64,000 bases of DNA from Spartobacteria bacterium (GTDB taxonomy: Bacteria > Verrucomicrobiota > Verrucomicrobiia > Chthoniobacterales > UBA10450). Both the position numbers and the translations under genes were made by a program. The DNA lies in contig PNAA01000017.1 in NCBI GenBank assembly GCA_003169975.1, forward strand, positions 62,001 through 126,000, given 5' to 3'. Positions 1-9,483 of the stretch are shown piece after piece; within the stretch, counting starts at the first letter, position 1; the number at the start of each line of letters is the position of its first letter. The notes under the pieces are model-generated. The model ran no database searches. It was not told the DNA's origin and worked only from the letters and a program-made list of their open reading frames with translations.

Positions 1-1
1 G

Positions 2-82
2 AAGCTCGCGAAGGCAGCCCCTGCCGAGAAGACCGAGGCAGAAGCAAAGATCAAAGAGGTCCACAGCACATACGATAAGTAG
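2..82 (+). CDS. C-terminal end of an upstream gene (partial)
   Basis: Only the last 26 codons and a TAG stop are in the window. The tail is rich in Lys, Ala and Glu (ending HSTYDK) and has no recognisable motif. The frame is open from the left edge and ends 32 bases before the next start codon, on the same strand as the respiratory cluster, so it may be the preceding member of that operon. The product cannot be named from this fragment. Confidence 0.5.
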   Translation, partial: KLAKAAPAEKTEAEAKIKEVHSTYDK

Positions 83-114
83 CCGTTCGCTCCTTCAAGC
101 CGAGGCTCAGTGAA

Positions 115-2037
115 ATGTCTTCGACGTATTCAGTTGAGCTGCCGGACTTGAATTATTTCACCCGGCAGGTTCTCTGCCGCGAGGGCTGCCCGGTGCGCAC
201 GGATTCCGGCGGCTATGTCCAAGCGATTGCAGAAGGTCGTTATGAAGATGCCTACATCATCGCGCGAACACCAAACCCTTTTGCCTCCATCTGCGGCCGC
301 GTGTGCGCGGCGCCGTGCGAGGCCAAATGCCGGCGCGGAGCACTCGACGCCTCGATTTCCATCCGTGCGCTGAAACGGTTCGTCTGTGAAAAATTCGGCG
401 TTGAGTCGGAAAGGTTTGACCTCGGCAGGGTCTATCCTGAACTGCGCGATCCGCGGCGCGAGCGCATCGGCGGCGGTCGCAAAGTCGCGGTGATCGGGGC
501 CGGGCCGGCCGGCCTGTCGTGCGCGCATGAACTGGCGCTGATGGGTTTCGAGCCGACGGTGTTCGAGGCGCAGAACCTGGCGGGCGGAATGTTGGTGCTC
601 GGCGTGCCCGAATACCGACTGCCGCGTGAAATCATCCAGGCGGAAATCGAAGCGATCAAATCGCTCGGCGTAGAGATCCGCTTGAACACCCGGCTCGGTC
701 GCGACTTCGCGTTTTCGGACCTCAAGCAACAGGGTTATGAAGCGATCTTTCTCGGCATTGGTGCGCACAAAAGCCGCGAGCTGGCCATCGAAGGTGTGGA
801 AATGGATGGCGTCCTGCGGGCGATTGATTTTCTTCTCAACGTCAATCTTGGCTACCGTGTGACGCTCGGACGCAAAGTCGTCGTCATCGGTGGCGGTAAC
901 GTGGCATTTGACGTGGCGCGTTCGGTCCTGCGGCAGACGGAAAAACTGGCGGACATGAGCGAAGCGGAGTTGCGCGCGGCGTTGCACACCGCTGCCGCGA
1001 CACTGGAGGAACTGACTATCCGGGAACCCGAAGCGCCTGATCAAGTTCGGCTCGCCTTGGACGTGGCGCGCGAAGCCATCCGCAAGGGTGTGCCGGAAGT
1101 CCACATGTATTGCCTGGAGAACCTCGACGAAATTCCGGCGGCGCGCGAGGAAATCGAGGAAGCGGAGAAAGAAGGGATTCGGCTACACACGCGGTTTGGC
1201 CCCAAACGCATTCTCGGCGACGACGGCAAGGTTTCCGGCATCGAATTGATTAAGTGCAGCCGGGTATTCGACGAGAACCGGCGCTTCAATCCGCAATTCA
1301 TCGAAGGCAGCGAGGAAACGGTTGATTGCGATACGGTCGTTCTCGCCGTCGGACAAGCGGCGGATCTTTCCTGGATTCATCCCGAGGACACCCTGAAGCT
1401 GACGCCGCGCGGCACGCTGCAAACCGATCCTACAACGATGGCGACGTCGCGGCCCGATGTGTTCGCGGGCGGCGATGTGGCTTTCGGACCGCGCATTATT
1501 ATTACGGCCGTCGCCGAGGGCAAAAGAGCGGCGAACTCCATTGCGAAGTTCCTCACGGGCCGCGTTCCGGCCGAGCCGCACCAGGCGCGTATAACCATCT
1601 ACGACACACAGCAGTATCGGATGAAGCCCGATTACGAGAAGCTGGTGCGCCGATCCCCGCCGACTCTGCCGTTGGACCGGCGTATCGGAATTGCCGAAGT
1701 GGAGAAGGATTACCCCGAGACCGAGGCGGTAGTACAGGCAATTCGCTGCCTCAAATGCCACGTCAGTCCCGTGTTTAACGGGGACGAGTGCGTCCTTTGC
1801 GGCGGCTGCGCGGATGTCTGCCCTGAGTATTGTTTTCGTCTGGTGGATGTCGCCGACCTGCGTGGCGCTGAAGATTTGCAAGCGGCGGTGCTCGCGCGCT
1901 ATGGACGCATCCCCGAGCGCGGGGAGCAGGCTGCGATTATCAAGGACGAAACTCGTTGTATCCGCTGCGGCCTGTGCGCTGCACGCTGCCCTACCGGCGC
2001 GATCACTATGGAGAGAGTAGAACTGGTGCCTGCCTAA
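115..2037 (+). CDS. GltD-like FAD/NAD(P)-dependent oxidoreductase with C-terminal 2[4Fe-4S] ferredoxin domain
   Basis: 640 residues. Order of domains: an N-terminal Fe-S domain of the glutamate-synthase small subunit/DPYD type (Cys clusters LCREGC and CGRVC..PCEAKC, residues about 20-75), an FAD Rossmann fold ([14 protein letters not shown], about 126), an NAD(P) Rossmann fold ([15 protein letters not shown], about 260), an FAD-closing segment ([10 protein letters not shown]), and two C-terminal 4Fe-4S motifs ([12 protein letters not shown] and [12 protein letters not shown]). The family moves electrons between NAD(P)H, FAD and iron-sulphur clusters. The gene is followed within 2 bases by a Rieske gene, so I infer that it couples NAD(P)H or ferredoxin to the cytochrome bc module, as NAD(P)-oxidoreductase subunits do in some planctomycete bc complexes. 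There is no glutamate synthase large subunit nearby. Its stop lies in a GCCTAACA variant of the dispersed nonamer. Confidence 0.85.
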   Translation: MSSTYSVELPDLNYFTRQVLCREGCPVRTDSGGYVQAIAEGRYEDAYIIARTPNPFASICGRVCAAPCEAKCRRGALDASISIRALKRFVCEKFGVESERFDLGRVYPELRDPRRERIGGGRKVAVIGAGPAGLSCAHELALMGFEPTVFEAQNLAGGMLVLGVPEYRLPREIIQAEIEAIKSLGVEIRLNTRLGRDFAFSDLKQQGYEAIFLGIGAHKSRELAIEGVEMDGVLRAIDFLLNVNLGYRVTLGRKVVVIGGGNVAFDVARSVLRQTEKLADMSEAELRAALHTAAATLEELTIREPEAPDQVRLALDVAREAIRKGVPEVHMYCLENLDEIPAAREEIEEAEKEGIRLHTRFGPKRILGDDGKVSGIELIKCSRVFDENRRFNPQFIEGSEETVDCDTVVLAVGQAADLSWIHPEDTLKLTPRGTLQTDPTTMATSRPDVFAGGDVAFGPRIIITAVAEGKRAANSIAKFLTGRVPAEPHQARITIYDTQQYRMKPDYEKLVRRSPPTLPLDRRIGIAEVEKDYPETEAVVQAIRCLKCHVSPVFNGDECVLCGGCADVCPEYCFRLVDVADLRGAEDLQAAVLARYGRIPERGEQAAIIKDETRCIRCGLCAARCPTGAITMERVELVPA

Positions 2038-2039
2038 CA

Positions 2040-2510
2040 TTGAACGAAGCCACGCCAAACAAAGACCTTTCACGCCGCGGATTTCTTGAGATCACGTTCG
2101 GCTGGCTGGCGGCTACCTTCGCGGTGGCGGCGTCGGCCATCGCTTCTGTGCGCTTCCTCGTGCCAAATGTTCTCTACGAGCCGAGCCTGCTGTTCAAGGC
2201 CGGCAAGCCGGATGATTTCCCCGAAAAATCGGTGACATTCATGGAAGACGAGAGAGTTTTTCTCGTCCGCCAGGGAAACACGTTCCGCTGCCTCTCGGCG
2301 GTCTGCACTCACCTCGGTTGCACGGTCAATCGCACCGAAAAAGGTTACCACTGCCCGTGCCACGGCAGCTTGTTTGACGACCAGGGCAAAGTCGAAAGTG
2401 GTCCGGCTCCGCACCCGTTGCCTTGGTTCCTGGTAACCCTGAGCAAGGATAACCGCCTGCTCGTGGACAAGAGCCAGACGGTACTCGCAGACAAATACCT
2501 GGTCGTGTGA
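2040..2510 (+). CDS. Rieske [2Fe-2S] protein, first bc module
   Basis: 156 residues from a TTG start placed 2 bases after the preceding stop; the frame is open further upstream, but that part overlaps the ferredoxin domain of the previous gene. A twin-arginine motif (SRRGFLE) followed by a hydrophobic segment marks Tat export with a retained N-terminal anchor. Cluster ligands are visible as CTHLGC and CPCHGS, the full Rieske signature. The protein would take an electron from quinol at the cytochrome b Qo site and pass it to a cytochrome c on the periplasmic side. The 3' end overlaps the cytochrome b start (GTGA), so translation is probably coupled. Confidence 0.88.
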   Translation: MNEATPNKDLSRRGFLEITFGWLAATFAVAASAIASVRFLVPNVLYEPSLLFKAGKPDDFPEKSVTFMEDERVFLVRQGNTFRCLSAVCTHLGCTVNRTEKGYHCPCHGSLFDDQGKVESGPAPHPLPWFLVTLSKDNRLLVDKSQTVLADKYLVV

Positions 2511-3793
2511 GCGCGCCTCTGCCCAAACGCCTTTGGCAAAAGTTTGAGCGCTCCCGCGTTGGCCGCTCGATCTTCCGCGTCGGCCTGCCGGAAAGCAACC
2601 TCGAGCGGTCGCAGGCGATGGTCTCAAGTTTCCTGCTGCATATGCAACCGGCGAAGGTCAATCGCCACTCGTTACGCGCCTCCTACTCGTTCGGATTGGG
2701 ACTGATTTCGCTTTATCTCTTCCTGATCCTGGTTGGGACCGGCGTGCTGCTGATGTTCTATTACGTGCCCAGTACCGAGCGCGCGTATGACACGATGAAG
2801 GATCTCGAGTTCGTCGTCTCTGCGGGTTTACTTATGCGCAACATGCACCGCTGGGCGGCGCACCTGATGGTGCTGTTCGTGCTGCTGCACCTGTGCCGCG
2901 TCTTCTACACCGGAGCCTATAAACGGCCGCGCGAGTTCAACTGGGTGCTGGGCGTGGGGCTATTTCTGCTGACGCTGGCGCTAAGTTTCACCGGCTACCT
3001 GCTGCCGTGGGATCAGCTCGCCTTTTGGGCGATCACCGTCGGCACGAGCATCGCCTCCTACGCGCCCTACATTGGTCCCAAGCTGAGGTATCTGATGCTC
3101 GGCGGTAACGTTGTCGGACAAGAGGCACTGATCCGGTTTTATGCGCTGCACGTGTTCGTGCTTCCGGCGGTGGCGGGCTTGATGGTCGCCATTCACCTCT
3201 GGCGCGTGCGCAAGGACGGCGGTTTGTCTCACCCTAACGAGCCGGGCGACGTCGTTGAGCAGGTCGATCTTGGCCAGTTACCAACGAACAAGACCTATGG
3301 CCTGATGGAACTGGCGCGCGGCACTACCCTGCAAGTTGGTCAGAACCCCGACGATGAGGTGTTCTCCTGGCCGCACCTGGTTTTTCGCGAGCTCCTTCTC
3401 TTCCTCATCGTCATGGCTGTGGTGCTCTTTCTCGCAATTTTCTGGAACGCCCCACTGGAGGAATTCGCCAACCCGATCCATCCGCCGAATCCGGCGAAAG
3501 CGCCGTGGTATTTTCTCGGTCTGCAGGAATTGGTCAGCTACTCGGCATTCTGGGGCGGCGTCGTTGTGCCAGGCTTGCTCGTGACGGCGCTGCTGTTGCT
3601 GCCCTACATCGACCGCAAGCGCCAAGGTGTAGGCCGCTGGTTTGCCCGCGAGCGCAGAGTCGCGATCACGATTTTTACCGTCTGCCTGCTCGCCGCCATC
3701 GCGTTTACGGTCATCGGTACGTATTTCCGCGGGCCGAACTGGGGTTGGCAAGAGCCGTGGAAGAGACCACCTCCCGCGGCGGAGGGCCATTGA
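2507..3793 (+). CDS. Cytochrome b (fused b6/subunit IV type), first bc module
   Basis: 428 residues from a GTG overlapping the Rieske stop. The N-terminal half carries the four-helix cytochrome b core with haem ligands in [16 protein letters not shown] and the second pair near [22 protein letters not shown] and [12 protein letters not shown] are conserved b-family stretches. The C-terminal half is subunit-IV-like with three hydrophobic helices. The Qo-site PEWY signature of canonical complexes is replaced here by APWY ([12 protein letters not shown]), unlike the second cytochrome b of this locus, which has PEWY. It would oxidise (mena)quinol together with the Rieske protein upstream and the hexahaem cytochrome immediately downstream. 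Confidence 0.88.
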   Translation: MSAPLPKRLWQKFERSRVGRSIFRVGLPESNLERSQAMVSSFLLHMQPAKVNRHSLRASYSFGLGLISLYLFLILVGTGVLLMFYYVPSTERAYDTMKDLEFVVSAGLLMRNMHRWAAHLMVLFVLLHLCRVFYTGAYKRPREFNWVLGVGLFLLTLALSFTGYLLPWDQLAFWAITVGTSIASYAPYIGPKLRYLMLGGNVVGQEALIRFYALHVFVLPAVAGLMVAIHLWRVRKDGGLSHPNEPGDVVEQVDLGQLPTNKTYGLMELARGTTLQVGQNPDDEVFSWPHLVFRELLLFLIVMAVVLFLAIFWNAPLEEFANPIHPPNPAKAPWYFLGLQELVSYSAFWGGVVVPGLLVTALLLLPYIDRKRQGVGRWFARERRVAITIFTVCLLAAIAFTVIGTYFRGPNWGWQEPWKRPPPAAEGH

Positions 3794-3794
3794 C

Positions 3795-5183
3795 ATGGCC
3801 GAAGGCTCGCTCCGCCATTTCTACGGCTGGTTCACCGTGCTCGGCCTCCTTGTCGGGGGCTTGGTCGTGCTTGGCTACTACAAGGACGAATACCGCGAGT
3901 GGAAGGACTACCAAAAGAAGTTTATCCACGAGGAAATGCACCGCGCGGCAACGCCGCAGCAGTTAGCCACGGCCAAGAGAATACCGGTCGAGGTCCGGCA
4001 AATCCTCCTGCCCGATCTCAACCGTGTGGATCGTTGCACAACCTGCCACCTCGCGGTGGAGGATCCGAGCTACGGCGGCTACCCGCAACCTTTGGCCTAC
4101 CATCCGCTTAACGAACAACATCCACCTGAGAAATTCGGTTGCACCGTCTGCCATCGCGGGCAAGGCCGGGCCACCACCGTGGCCGACGCGCACGGCAACG
4201 TTCCGCACTGGGATGAACCCATGTTACCCCTGCAATATATCCAGGCTTCATGCGGCAAATGCCACCAAGCCGCGGACAATCCCGCTGCGCCCGAACTGGC
4301 GCGTGGCGAGCAGGTGTTCGAAGAAAGCGGCTGCCGTGGCTGCCACAAACTCGGCGGCACCGGCGGCATTCTCGGCCCGGAACTCGACAAAGTCGGCGCC
4401 CACCGTTCGGCCGACTGGCTCAAGAAGCATTTTCTCAAGCCTGCCGCGGTCTCGCCCGGCTCGGGGATGCCGCCGCAGAAACTCTCCGAAGCAAATCTTG
4501 AAGCAATCACACTCTTCATGCTTAGCCAGACTGGAGAAACGGCCCCGGGCTATTACGCTTCGATGAAGGTGATTCCAAGCGCGGCCGAGGGGCAACGCTT
4601 GTTCACACAGAAAGGTTGCATCGGCTGCCACTCCGTCGGCGGCAAAGGCGGCGACATTGGCCCGGCATTGGATGATGTCGGGCTGCGCCGCGCACCCGAA
4701 TGGATTGTCCGGCATTTTCGCGACCCGCAAGTCGTTAGTCCAGGAACGGTCATGCCGCAGTTTGGTTTCACCGAAACCGAGGCTCGCGCGCTGACGGATT
4801 TTCTCCTCCACCTGCGCGACCAGAAGGTCGCGTTGAGTTTGCCTTCATTCATGGATCAGGTCGAGCGCGGTCATGATGTCTATCGCAAATACGGGTGCGC
4901 CGGCTGCCACGGCCAGGATGGCAAAGGCGGCGTGCCTAATCCCAACGCCAAGACCGCCCAACTGGTCCCAGACCTGATTCACGTGGCCGATGGCTACACC
5001 AAGGACGAATTGAAGGCACGCATCCTCAAAGGCCAACACGAGATCAACGCACTCGACCCGAAACGTCCGCCCCCACCGCTCTACATGCCGGGATGGGGTG
5101 GCACGATCAAGGACGCCGAAGTTAATGACCTTGTTGCCTACCTCATCAGCCTGAAACCAAAAGGAGAAGACGCCGGTTTTTGA
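3795..5183 (+). CDS. Membrane-anchored hexahaem c-type cytochrome
   Basis: 462 residues from the ATG one base after the cytochrome b stop; the frame is open upstream but that part overlaps cytochrome b. One N-terminal transmembrane helix (about residues 10-28) is followed by a periplasmic part with six CxxCH haem sites: CTTCH, CTVCH, CGKCH, CRGCH, CIGCH and CAGCH. The last three sit in separate mono-haem cytochrome c domains, each followed by a likely distal Met (for example SGMPPQ and GTVMPQ). It most likely accepts electrons from the Rieske/cytochrome b pair upstream and hands them to a terminal oxidase or reductase. Its last haem domain has the CxGCHGxxGxG pattern of small class I cytochromes. 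Confidence 0.87.
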   Translation: MAEGSLRHFYGWFTVLGLLVGGLVVLGYYKDEYREWKDYQKKFIHEEMHRAATPQQLATAKRIPVEVRQILLPDLNRVDRCTTCHLAVEDPSYGGYPQPLAYHPLNEQHPPEKFGCTVCHRGQGRATTVADAHGNVPHWDEPMLPLQYIQASCGKCHQAADNPAAPELARGEQVFEESGCRGCHKLGGTGGILGPELDKVGAHRSADWLKKHFLKPAAVSPGSGMPPQKLSEANLEAITLFMLSQTGETAPGYYASMKVIPSAAEGQRLFTQKGCIGCHSVGGKGGDIGPALDDVGLRRAPEWIVRHFRDPQVVSPGTVMPQFGFTETEARALTDFLLHLRDQKVALSLPSFMDQVERGHDVYRKYGCAGCHGQDGKGGVPNPNAKTAQLVPDLIHVADGYTKDELKARILKGQHEINALDPKRPPPPLYMPGWGGTIKDAEVNDLVAYLISLKPKGEDAGF

Positions 5184-5417
5184 GCAGTGGTTCGAAAACT
5201 GACGAAAATGATTTTGAGTTGGATGACGGAGGACGAGTTCGCCTTCTGTGTCGTGCTGAGTCGCGTGCCATTCGTTGCTCCTTCGCGAAAGTAAGACAGC
5301 GCCTGTTTACCCAAGCTGCGGCTAACTCTACGATGGTGCCGCGAGCTCGAATAGAGCGAAAGCCCGGAGACAATCGATCGCGATTCCGGCGGCGGCACCG
5401 GCCGCCACGATCACGTT
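5184..5417 (+). other. Intergenic stretch between the two bc modules, no gene seen
   Basis: Open frames here are short, overlap on both strands and encode Arg/Ser-rich peptides with no motif. With the decayed cytochrome that follows, this makes a 600-base break between two otherwise tightly packed operons. No convincing terminator or promoter was recognised. Confidence 0.5.
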
Positions 5418-5625
5418 TTGCATGAAATTGCGGCGCAACGGGTCGCCGCAGCTTTGGCATTCGCCTTCGCCCGCCCCAAGCTCGTCATGTCATCTCATTC
5501 TCGCGCAGGGCAGAGGCGAAGCACTCAACCAAGTGAATCCAAAAGGCCACGATTTCATGCACATCGATGCGAAGTATGCCGACTTCTCCTGCACCGAGTG
5601 TCACACCGGCGGGTTGCAGAAATGA
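5418..5625 (+). pseudogene. Remnant of a small c-type cytochrome
   Basis: The frame ending at 5625 encodes a compact haem-protein-like segment: CHLILAQGRGEA followed by an intact CTECH haem site and GGLQK at the C-terminus. The first haem site reads SSSCH where CSSCH would be expected; a single T-to-A change (TGC to AGC) would explain it. A hydrophobic signal-peptide-like stretch (RVAAALAFAFA) lies in a different frame, opened by the ATG at 5418, so the N-terminus seems to be frameshifted. It was probably a small two-haem electron carrier belonging to the neighbouring bc modules. It could instead be a functional single-haem protein started at 5422. Confidence 0.45.
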
Positions 5626-5785
5626 TTGGAACCGGTAGTTTCCGAAAAAATGCGCAGCTTTTTTCCTCGCCAACCGGGCTCTTGCTGGTGTGGTGTCGGA
5701 GGTAATTTTTCAGAGGAGAAAAACAATCTGCCAACTGATGAGAGTCTTTGCCCGCGGATGAGCCTTCGGCATCAGGAGATCTGAA

Positions 5786-6256
5786 ATGCAGGAACAAGTC
5801 CATACCGTTTCAAATTCGACAACATCGCGGCGCCACTTTATCGATCTTCTCCTGGGGGCAAGCATCCTCGGGTGGCTGGCCAGTATCGCCTACCCGGTGA
5901 TTCGCTATCTCAAGCCGCTCCCGCAAACCGGTGCCACCGGGCCGACGCGTTTGACCCGCGAAGAGACTGCCAAGCTCGAGCAGGATCAATTCATCATTGT
6001 CCCGGTGAGCGGGCAACGGGTGATCGTTTTGCAATCGCAGGATCAAAAATTGTTGGCCTTCAGCGCCAAGTGCACACACGAAGGTTGCACGGTTACGTAT
6101 TTGCCGGGGCAATCAGTCATCTGGTGTCCTTGCCATGATGGCCGATACGATCTTAGCGGTCGCGTATTGTCCGGGCCGCCGCCTAAGCCGCTGCCCGAAT
6201 ATGCAGTCCGGCGGCAGCCGGATGGAGGGATTGTCATTTCTGAAGAACGAGCCTGA
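5786..6256 (+). CDS. Rieske [2Fe-2S] protein, second bc module
   Basis: 156 residues with an AGGAG ribosome binding site at about 5771. The twin-arginine motif SRRHFIDLLLG and a hydrophobic anchor (about residues 20-40) predict Tat export. Cluster ligands are CTHEGC and CPCHDG; the second box lacks the usual Ser after the Gly position (CPCHDGRYD), a variation seen in some Rieske proteins. It starts the second module and overlaps the cytochrome b gene behind it by 35 bases. It differs clearly in sequence from the first Rieske gene at 2040, so the two are not a recent tandem copy. Confidence 0.88.
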   Translation: MQEQVHTVSNSTTSRRHFIDLLLGASILGWLASIAYPVIRYLKPLPQTGATGPTRLTREETAKLEQDQFIIVPVSGQRVIVLQSQDQKLLAFSAKCTHEGCTVTYLPGQSVIWCPCHDGRYDLSGRVLSGPPPKPLPEYAVRRQPDGGIVISEERA

Positions 6257-7643
6257 TAAGAACGGCGCGGAGCCCGGGAGAGGGCTGCTAGGCTGGGTGG
6301 ATCGGCGCTATCAAGTGACGCCGCTGCTGGAATTCATGCGCCACAAGCAGGTGCCGTTGGGGTCGCACTGGATGGGCTGGTACTACCTAGGCGGGATCAC
6401 GATGTTCTTCTTCATCGTCCAGGTCGTCACCGGCGTGCTCTTGCTCATGTATTTCCAGCCAGGTGAAGCGACCGCCTACGAGAGCATCCATTTTCTGACG
6501 ACAAAGGTCCCCTTCGGCTGGCTGATCCGTTCCGTGCACAGTTGGAGCGCGCACCTCATGATCATTTCGCTGACGCTTCACATGTTCAGCACGATGATGC
6601 TGAAGGCTTATCGACCGCCGCGCGAACTCACATGGGTTTCCGGTTACCTGTTGTTTCTGATCACGCTCGGGTTCGGCTTCTCCGGTTACCTCCTGCCGTG
6701 GAACAAACTGGCTTACTTCGCCACCACGGTCGGCACCAATATCGTGCGCTCCGTGCCGTTCCTCGGCGACTGGCTCTTGCTCGTCTTGCGCGGAGGGCAG
6801 GATGTCACGATCAACACGCTCTATCGGTTCTTCGCCGCCCACGTCGTGATCCTGCCCCTGGCCTTCGTCGGTATCATCAGTTTGCACCTCCTCTTCATTC
6901 AACGGCAAGGCATGGCGCCACCCATCAGCGCCAAAGTCGCGCCGCGCGGGATGAAGTTCTTTCCCAGCTTCGCTCTGCGCGACGTGTTGTTATGGCTGGC
7001 TTGTTTGATGTTGCTGGTCACATTGGCGGTTTTCCTCCCCTACGGACCGGGTATTCCGGGAATGGATTGGGAACTGGGTTCGAAGGCGGACGCAATGGCA
7101 CCGGCCTATGCCGGCATCAAACCGGAATGGTATTTCCTCTGGGAATACCAATTACTGAAGGAATTTCCGCCGCACCTTTTTGGTCTGGAGGGGCCGCAAG
7201 TCTGCCTGTTTTTGATCGCGATCTTGTTAGGCATCTGGGCCATCATCCCATGGCTCGATCGGCGCGCTGCCCGGAACAAGCCATCACCCGCTTTCAGCGA
7301 TTTCGGCTGGGCAGCGATCCTCTTCCTCGTCTACCTCACCCTGATGGGCTGGGATATCGGCGCAACCGGAGCCGGCAATGACATGTCTTTGGTGCAAAGG
7401 TCGGCGCGGGTCTGCGCATGGTGGACTTTGGCTGCGGGCGTGGTCATGATTGCCTTTCGCTCCTGGTGGTTCGAACATCGCTGGTTTGTGCTCACCGGCG
7501 CGGCGCTCCTGCAGATAGCGTTGCACGGGTTAATGGGAATCTCTTATCTCCTCGCCGGGGCGATCTCGGCCGGGCTGGCGATCATTGTCATTGCGGCCTC
7601 ATATTTCATGACGTCTCGGCCTAACGAGACAGGCACAACGTGA
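6222..7643 (+). CDS. Cytochrome b with PEWY motif, second bc module
   Basis: 473 residues if started at the ATG inside the Rieske 3' end (TTG at 6231 is an alternative). Haem ligands are in SVHSWSAHLMIISLTLH and AAHVVILP..SLHLL; conserved YRPPRELTW and GYLLPWNKLAYF follow. The Qo motif is canonical (KPEWYFLWEYQLLK). At least nine hydrophobic helices are visible, with extra C-terminal helices after the subunit-IV-like part. Together with the upstream Rieske and the nonahaem cytochrome downstream (GTGA overlap at 7640) it forms a complete quinol:cytochrome c module. An exact GCCTAACGA copy lies at 7619, just before its stop. Confidence 0.88.
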   Translation: MEGLSFLKNEPDKNGAEPGRGLLGWVDRRYQVTPLLEFMRHKQVPLGSHWMGWYYLGGITMFFFIVQVVTGVLLLMYFQPGEATAYESIHFLTTKVPFGWLIRSVHSWSAHLMIISLTLHMFSTMMLKAYRPPRELTWVSGYLLFLITLGFGFSGYLLPWNKLAYFATTVGTNIVRSVPFLGDWLLLVLRGGQDVTINTLYRFFAAHVVILPLAFVGIISLHLLFIQRQGMAPPISAKVAPRGMKFFPSFALRDVLLWLACLMLLVTLAVFLPYGPGIPGMDWELGSKADAMAPAYAGIKPEWYFLWEYQLLKEFPPHLFGLEGPQVCLFLIAILLGIWAIIPWLDRRAARNKPSPAFSDFGWAAILFLVYLTLMGWDIGATGAGNDMSLVQRSARVCAWWTLAAGVVMIAFRSWWFEHRWFVLTGAALLQIALHGLMGISYLLAGAISAGLAIIVIAASYFMTSRPNETGTT

Positions 7644-9178
7644 GAGCGATCCTCGTCATCCTTGGCGTCGTTTTGATTCCCTCCGCGGTGTTTGCCGCAG
7701 ACCAAAAACCCGCCGTCGCCGCTCCGACGCTGGCCTCCCTTCTCGACGCCAAAGACAAGAGTGGCAAATCAATTATCACTCAGGAGGAGCGGGCCTATTA
7801 CAACGGCCTCAATGATAATCTCAAAGAACTCCTCAACCAGGCCGTGCAAAAGGAATTCATTAGCGCGCCGGCGCATTTGGGGACGCTACTGTCGCTCCAG
7901 TTGCGCCCGCAAAAGATGGAGTTGCTCCTGAAAAACAACTGCGCCCTCTGCCACAGCGACCCGGAAGTCCAAACTCCGGAAGACCTCTTTTCGGTCGCGC
8001 CCGCTTCCCACCACTCGCCGGCGCACATGAATCTCAAGGAGATTGTCGAGGACGTTCATTTTCGAAGCGGACTCTCTTGTGCGGGATGCCATGGCGGCGA
8101 TCCCACCGCTGATCTCGGTCACGATATGGTGAAGGAATGGCCGGGGAAAGGCCGGGACAAAAACCGCGCCTGGATCGTGCAGTTTTGCGCGCGTTGCCAT
8201 TCCGATCCCACCTTTATGCACCAGTTCAACCCGGGGTTGCCGACCGATCAATTGGCGAAGTTCCAGGACAGCCCACATGGTCAGGCGCTGCTCGTGAAAC
8301 ACGACGACCGCGCACCGCAATGCGTCAGTTGCCATGGCGTCCACGGCATTCGCCCGGCGAAGGATCCACAGTCAAAAGTCTACGCCCAGCGCGTGCCGGA
8401 GACCTGCGGCGCGTGCCACTCCAACCCCAAGACCATGGCCGGATTCACCCTGCCTGACGGCGCGCCGCTGCCAACCAATCAACTCGCAGAATACAAGAAG
8501 AGTGTGCACGGCCAGGCGCTGCTTGTGCGCGGCGACCTGGGCGCGCCCGCCTGCAATGATTGCCACGGAAACCACGCCGCCAGCCCGCCCGGGGTGGCGA
8601 GCGTGAGCCACAGTTGCAGCCTTTGCCACTCGGCCAATGCGAGCCTGTTCGATGGCAGCAAACACAAGCAGGCTTTCGACCAGCATAATTGGCCGGAATG
8701 CAGCAAGTGCCATGGCAACCATGATATCGCGAAGACCCATGACTCCATGCTCGCGACCGGGCCCGGCGCCTTGTGCGGTGATTGCCATCGCCAATTCGCG
8801 AAGGCCGATCCCAAATGCATCCCCACCGCCAATTATTTTCACGCGACGATCACCCGGATGGACGAAGCGCAGAAGAGGTTCACCGCCGCCTCGGAGAAGC
8901 TCGCCGCCAAAGGTCTGGACATCGAACCGATCAGCAACCAGCTAACCGATCTCAACGACGCCCTGAAGAAATCGCGGACCTACGTCCATTCCTTTAGTCG
9001 GGTTACGTTCCAGCAGGTGGCTGCGCCGGGAGAAGAAGCGATCAGGCGCACTGACGGCCTGGTCGACAAAGCGCGCGGCGAATACAAGTTCCGGCAGATC
9101 GGTCTGGCTGGGAGCATTGCCCTGATCGGACTCCTGATACTGTCGATTTATTTGAAACTCCGCCAACTCGAGAAGTAA
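7640..9178 (+). CDS. Nonahaem c-type cytochrome, membrane anchored at its C-terminus
   Basis: 512 residues from a GTG overlapping the cytochrome b stop. A clear Sec signal peptide ends at VFA-A (about residue 20). Nine CxxCH sites are present in order: CALCH, CAGCH, CARCH, CVSCH, CGACH, CNDCH, CSLCH, CSKCH and CGDCH. Two internal repeats of the type H-G-QALLV share a spaced haem pair, so part of the protein arose by duplication. A C-terminal transmembrane helix (about residues 488-505) ends in a basic tail, so the haem part faces the periplasm. It resembles NapC/NrfH-like and tetrahaem-repeat cytochromes and would draw electrons from the second cytochrome b. Confidence 0.87.
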   Translation: MRAILVILGVVLIPSAVFAADQKPAVAAPTLASLLDAKDKSGKSIITQEERAYYNGLNDNLKELLNQAVQKEFISAPAHLGTLLSLQLRPQKMELLLKNNCALCHSDPEVQTPEDLFSVAPASHHSPAHMNLKEIVEDVHFRSGLSCAGCHGGDPTADLGHDMVKEWPGKGRDKNRAWIVQFCARCHSDPTFMHQFNPGLPTDQLAKFQDSPHGQALLVKHDDRAPQCVSCHGVHGIRPAKDPQSKVYAQRVPETCGACHSNPKTMAGFTLPDGAPLPTNQLAEYKKSVHGQALLVRGDLGAPACNDCHGNHAASPPGVASVSHSCSLCHSANASLFDGSKHKQAFDQHNWPECSKCHGNHDIAKTHDSMLATGPGALCGDCHRQFAKADPKCIPTANYFHATITRMDEAQKRFTAASEKLAAKGLDIEPISNQLTDLNDALKKSRTYVHSFSRVTFQQVAAPGEEAIRRTDGLVDKARGEYKFRQIGLAGSIALIGLLILSIYLKLRQLEK

Positions 9179-9483
9179 AAGACGCGTCTCAGGCGGCGGC
9201 CGGATCGCCTACGAAAGTCGGCACCCCGCCGCGAGCATACTTCCATCGCCAGTAACCTGCTGCGAATGAGTGCCGTCCAGTAAGGTCGCCCGCACCTATC
9301 TGTCGAGTCGGCAGGCCTTTTTCTCCTGCCGGGCACTTTGAGCATCGACGGGTGATGGGCTTCTCCATCGTGAAGCCGGACTATAGGCAAAGCATTTCGC
9401 CGGCATTCGAGCCAGCAGTGAGCAAAATCATCGCGCTTATTTGTTTTTGATCCGACGAATTCTGCGTAATCTGGCGATCTCTC
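9179..9483. other. Intergenic region, nothing recognised
   Basis: About 305 bases between the cytochrome operon and the ATP-grasp gene. The only long open frame here runs antisense into the next gene and looks like a compositional shadow. No hairpin with a T tract and no clear promoter was found. Confidence 0.5.

Noticed and set aside
115-2037. Glutamate synthase small subunit (gltD)
   Set aside because: No large subunit nearby; the C-terminal double ferredoxin and the bc neighbours point to another role.
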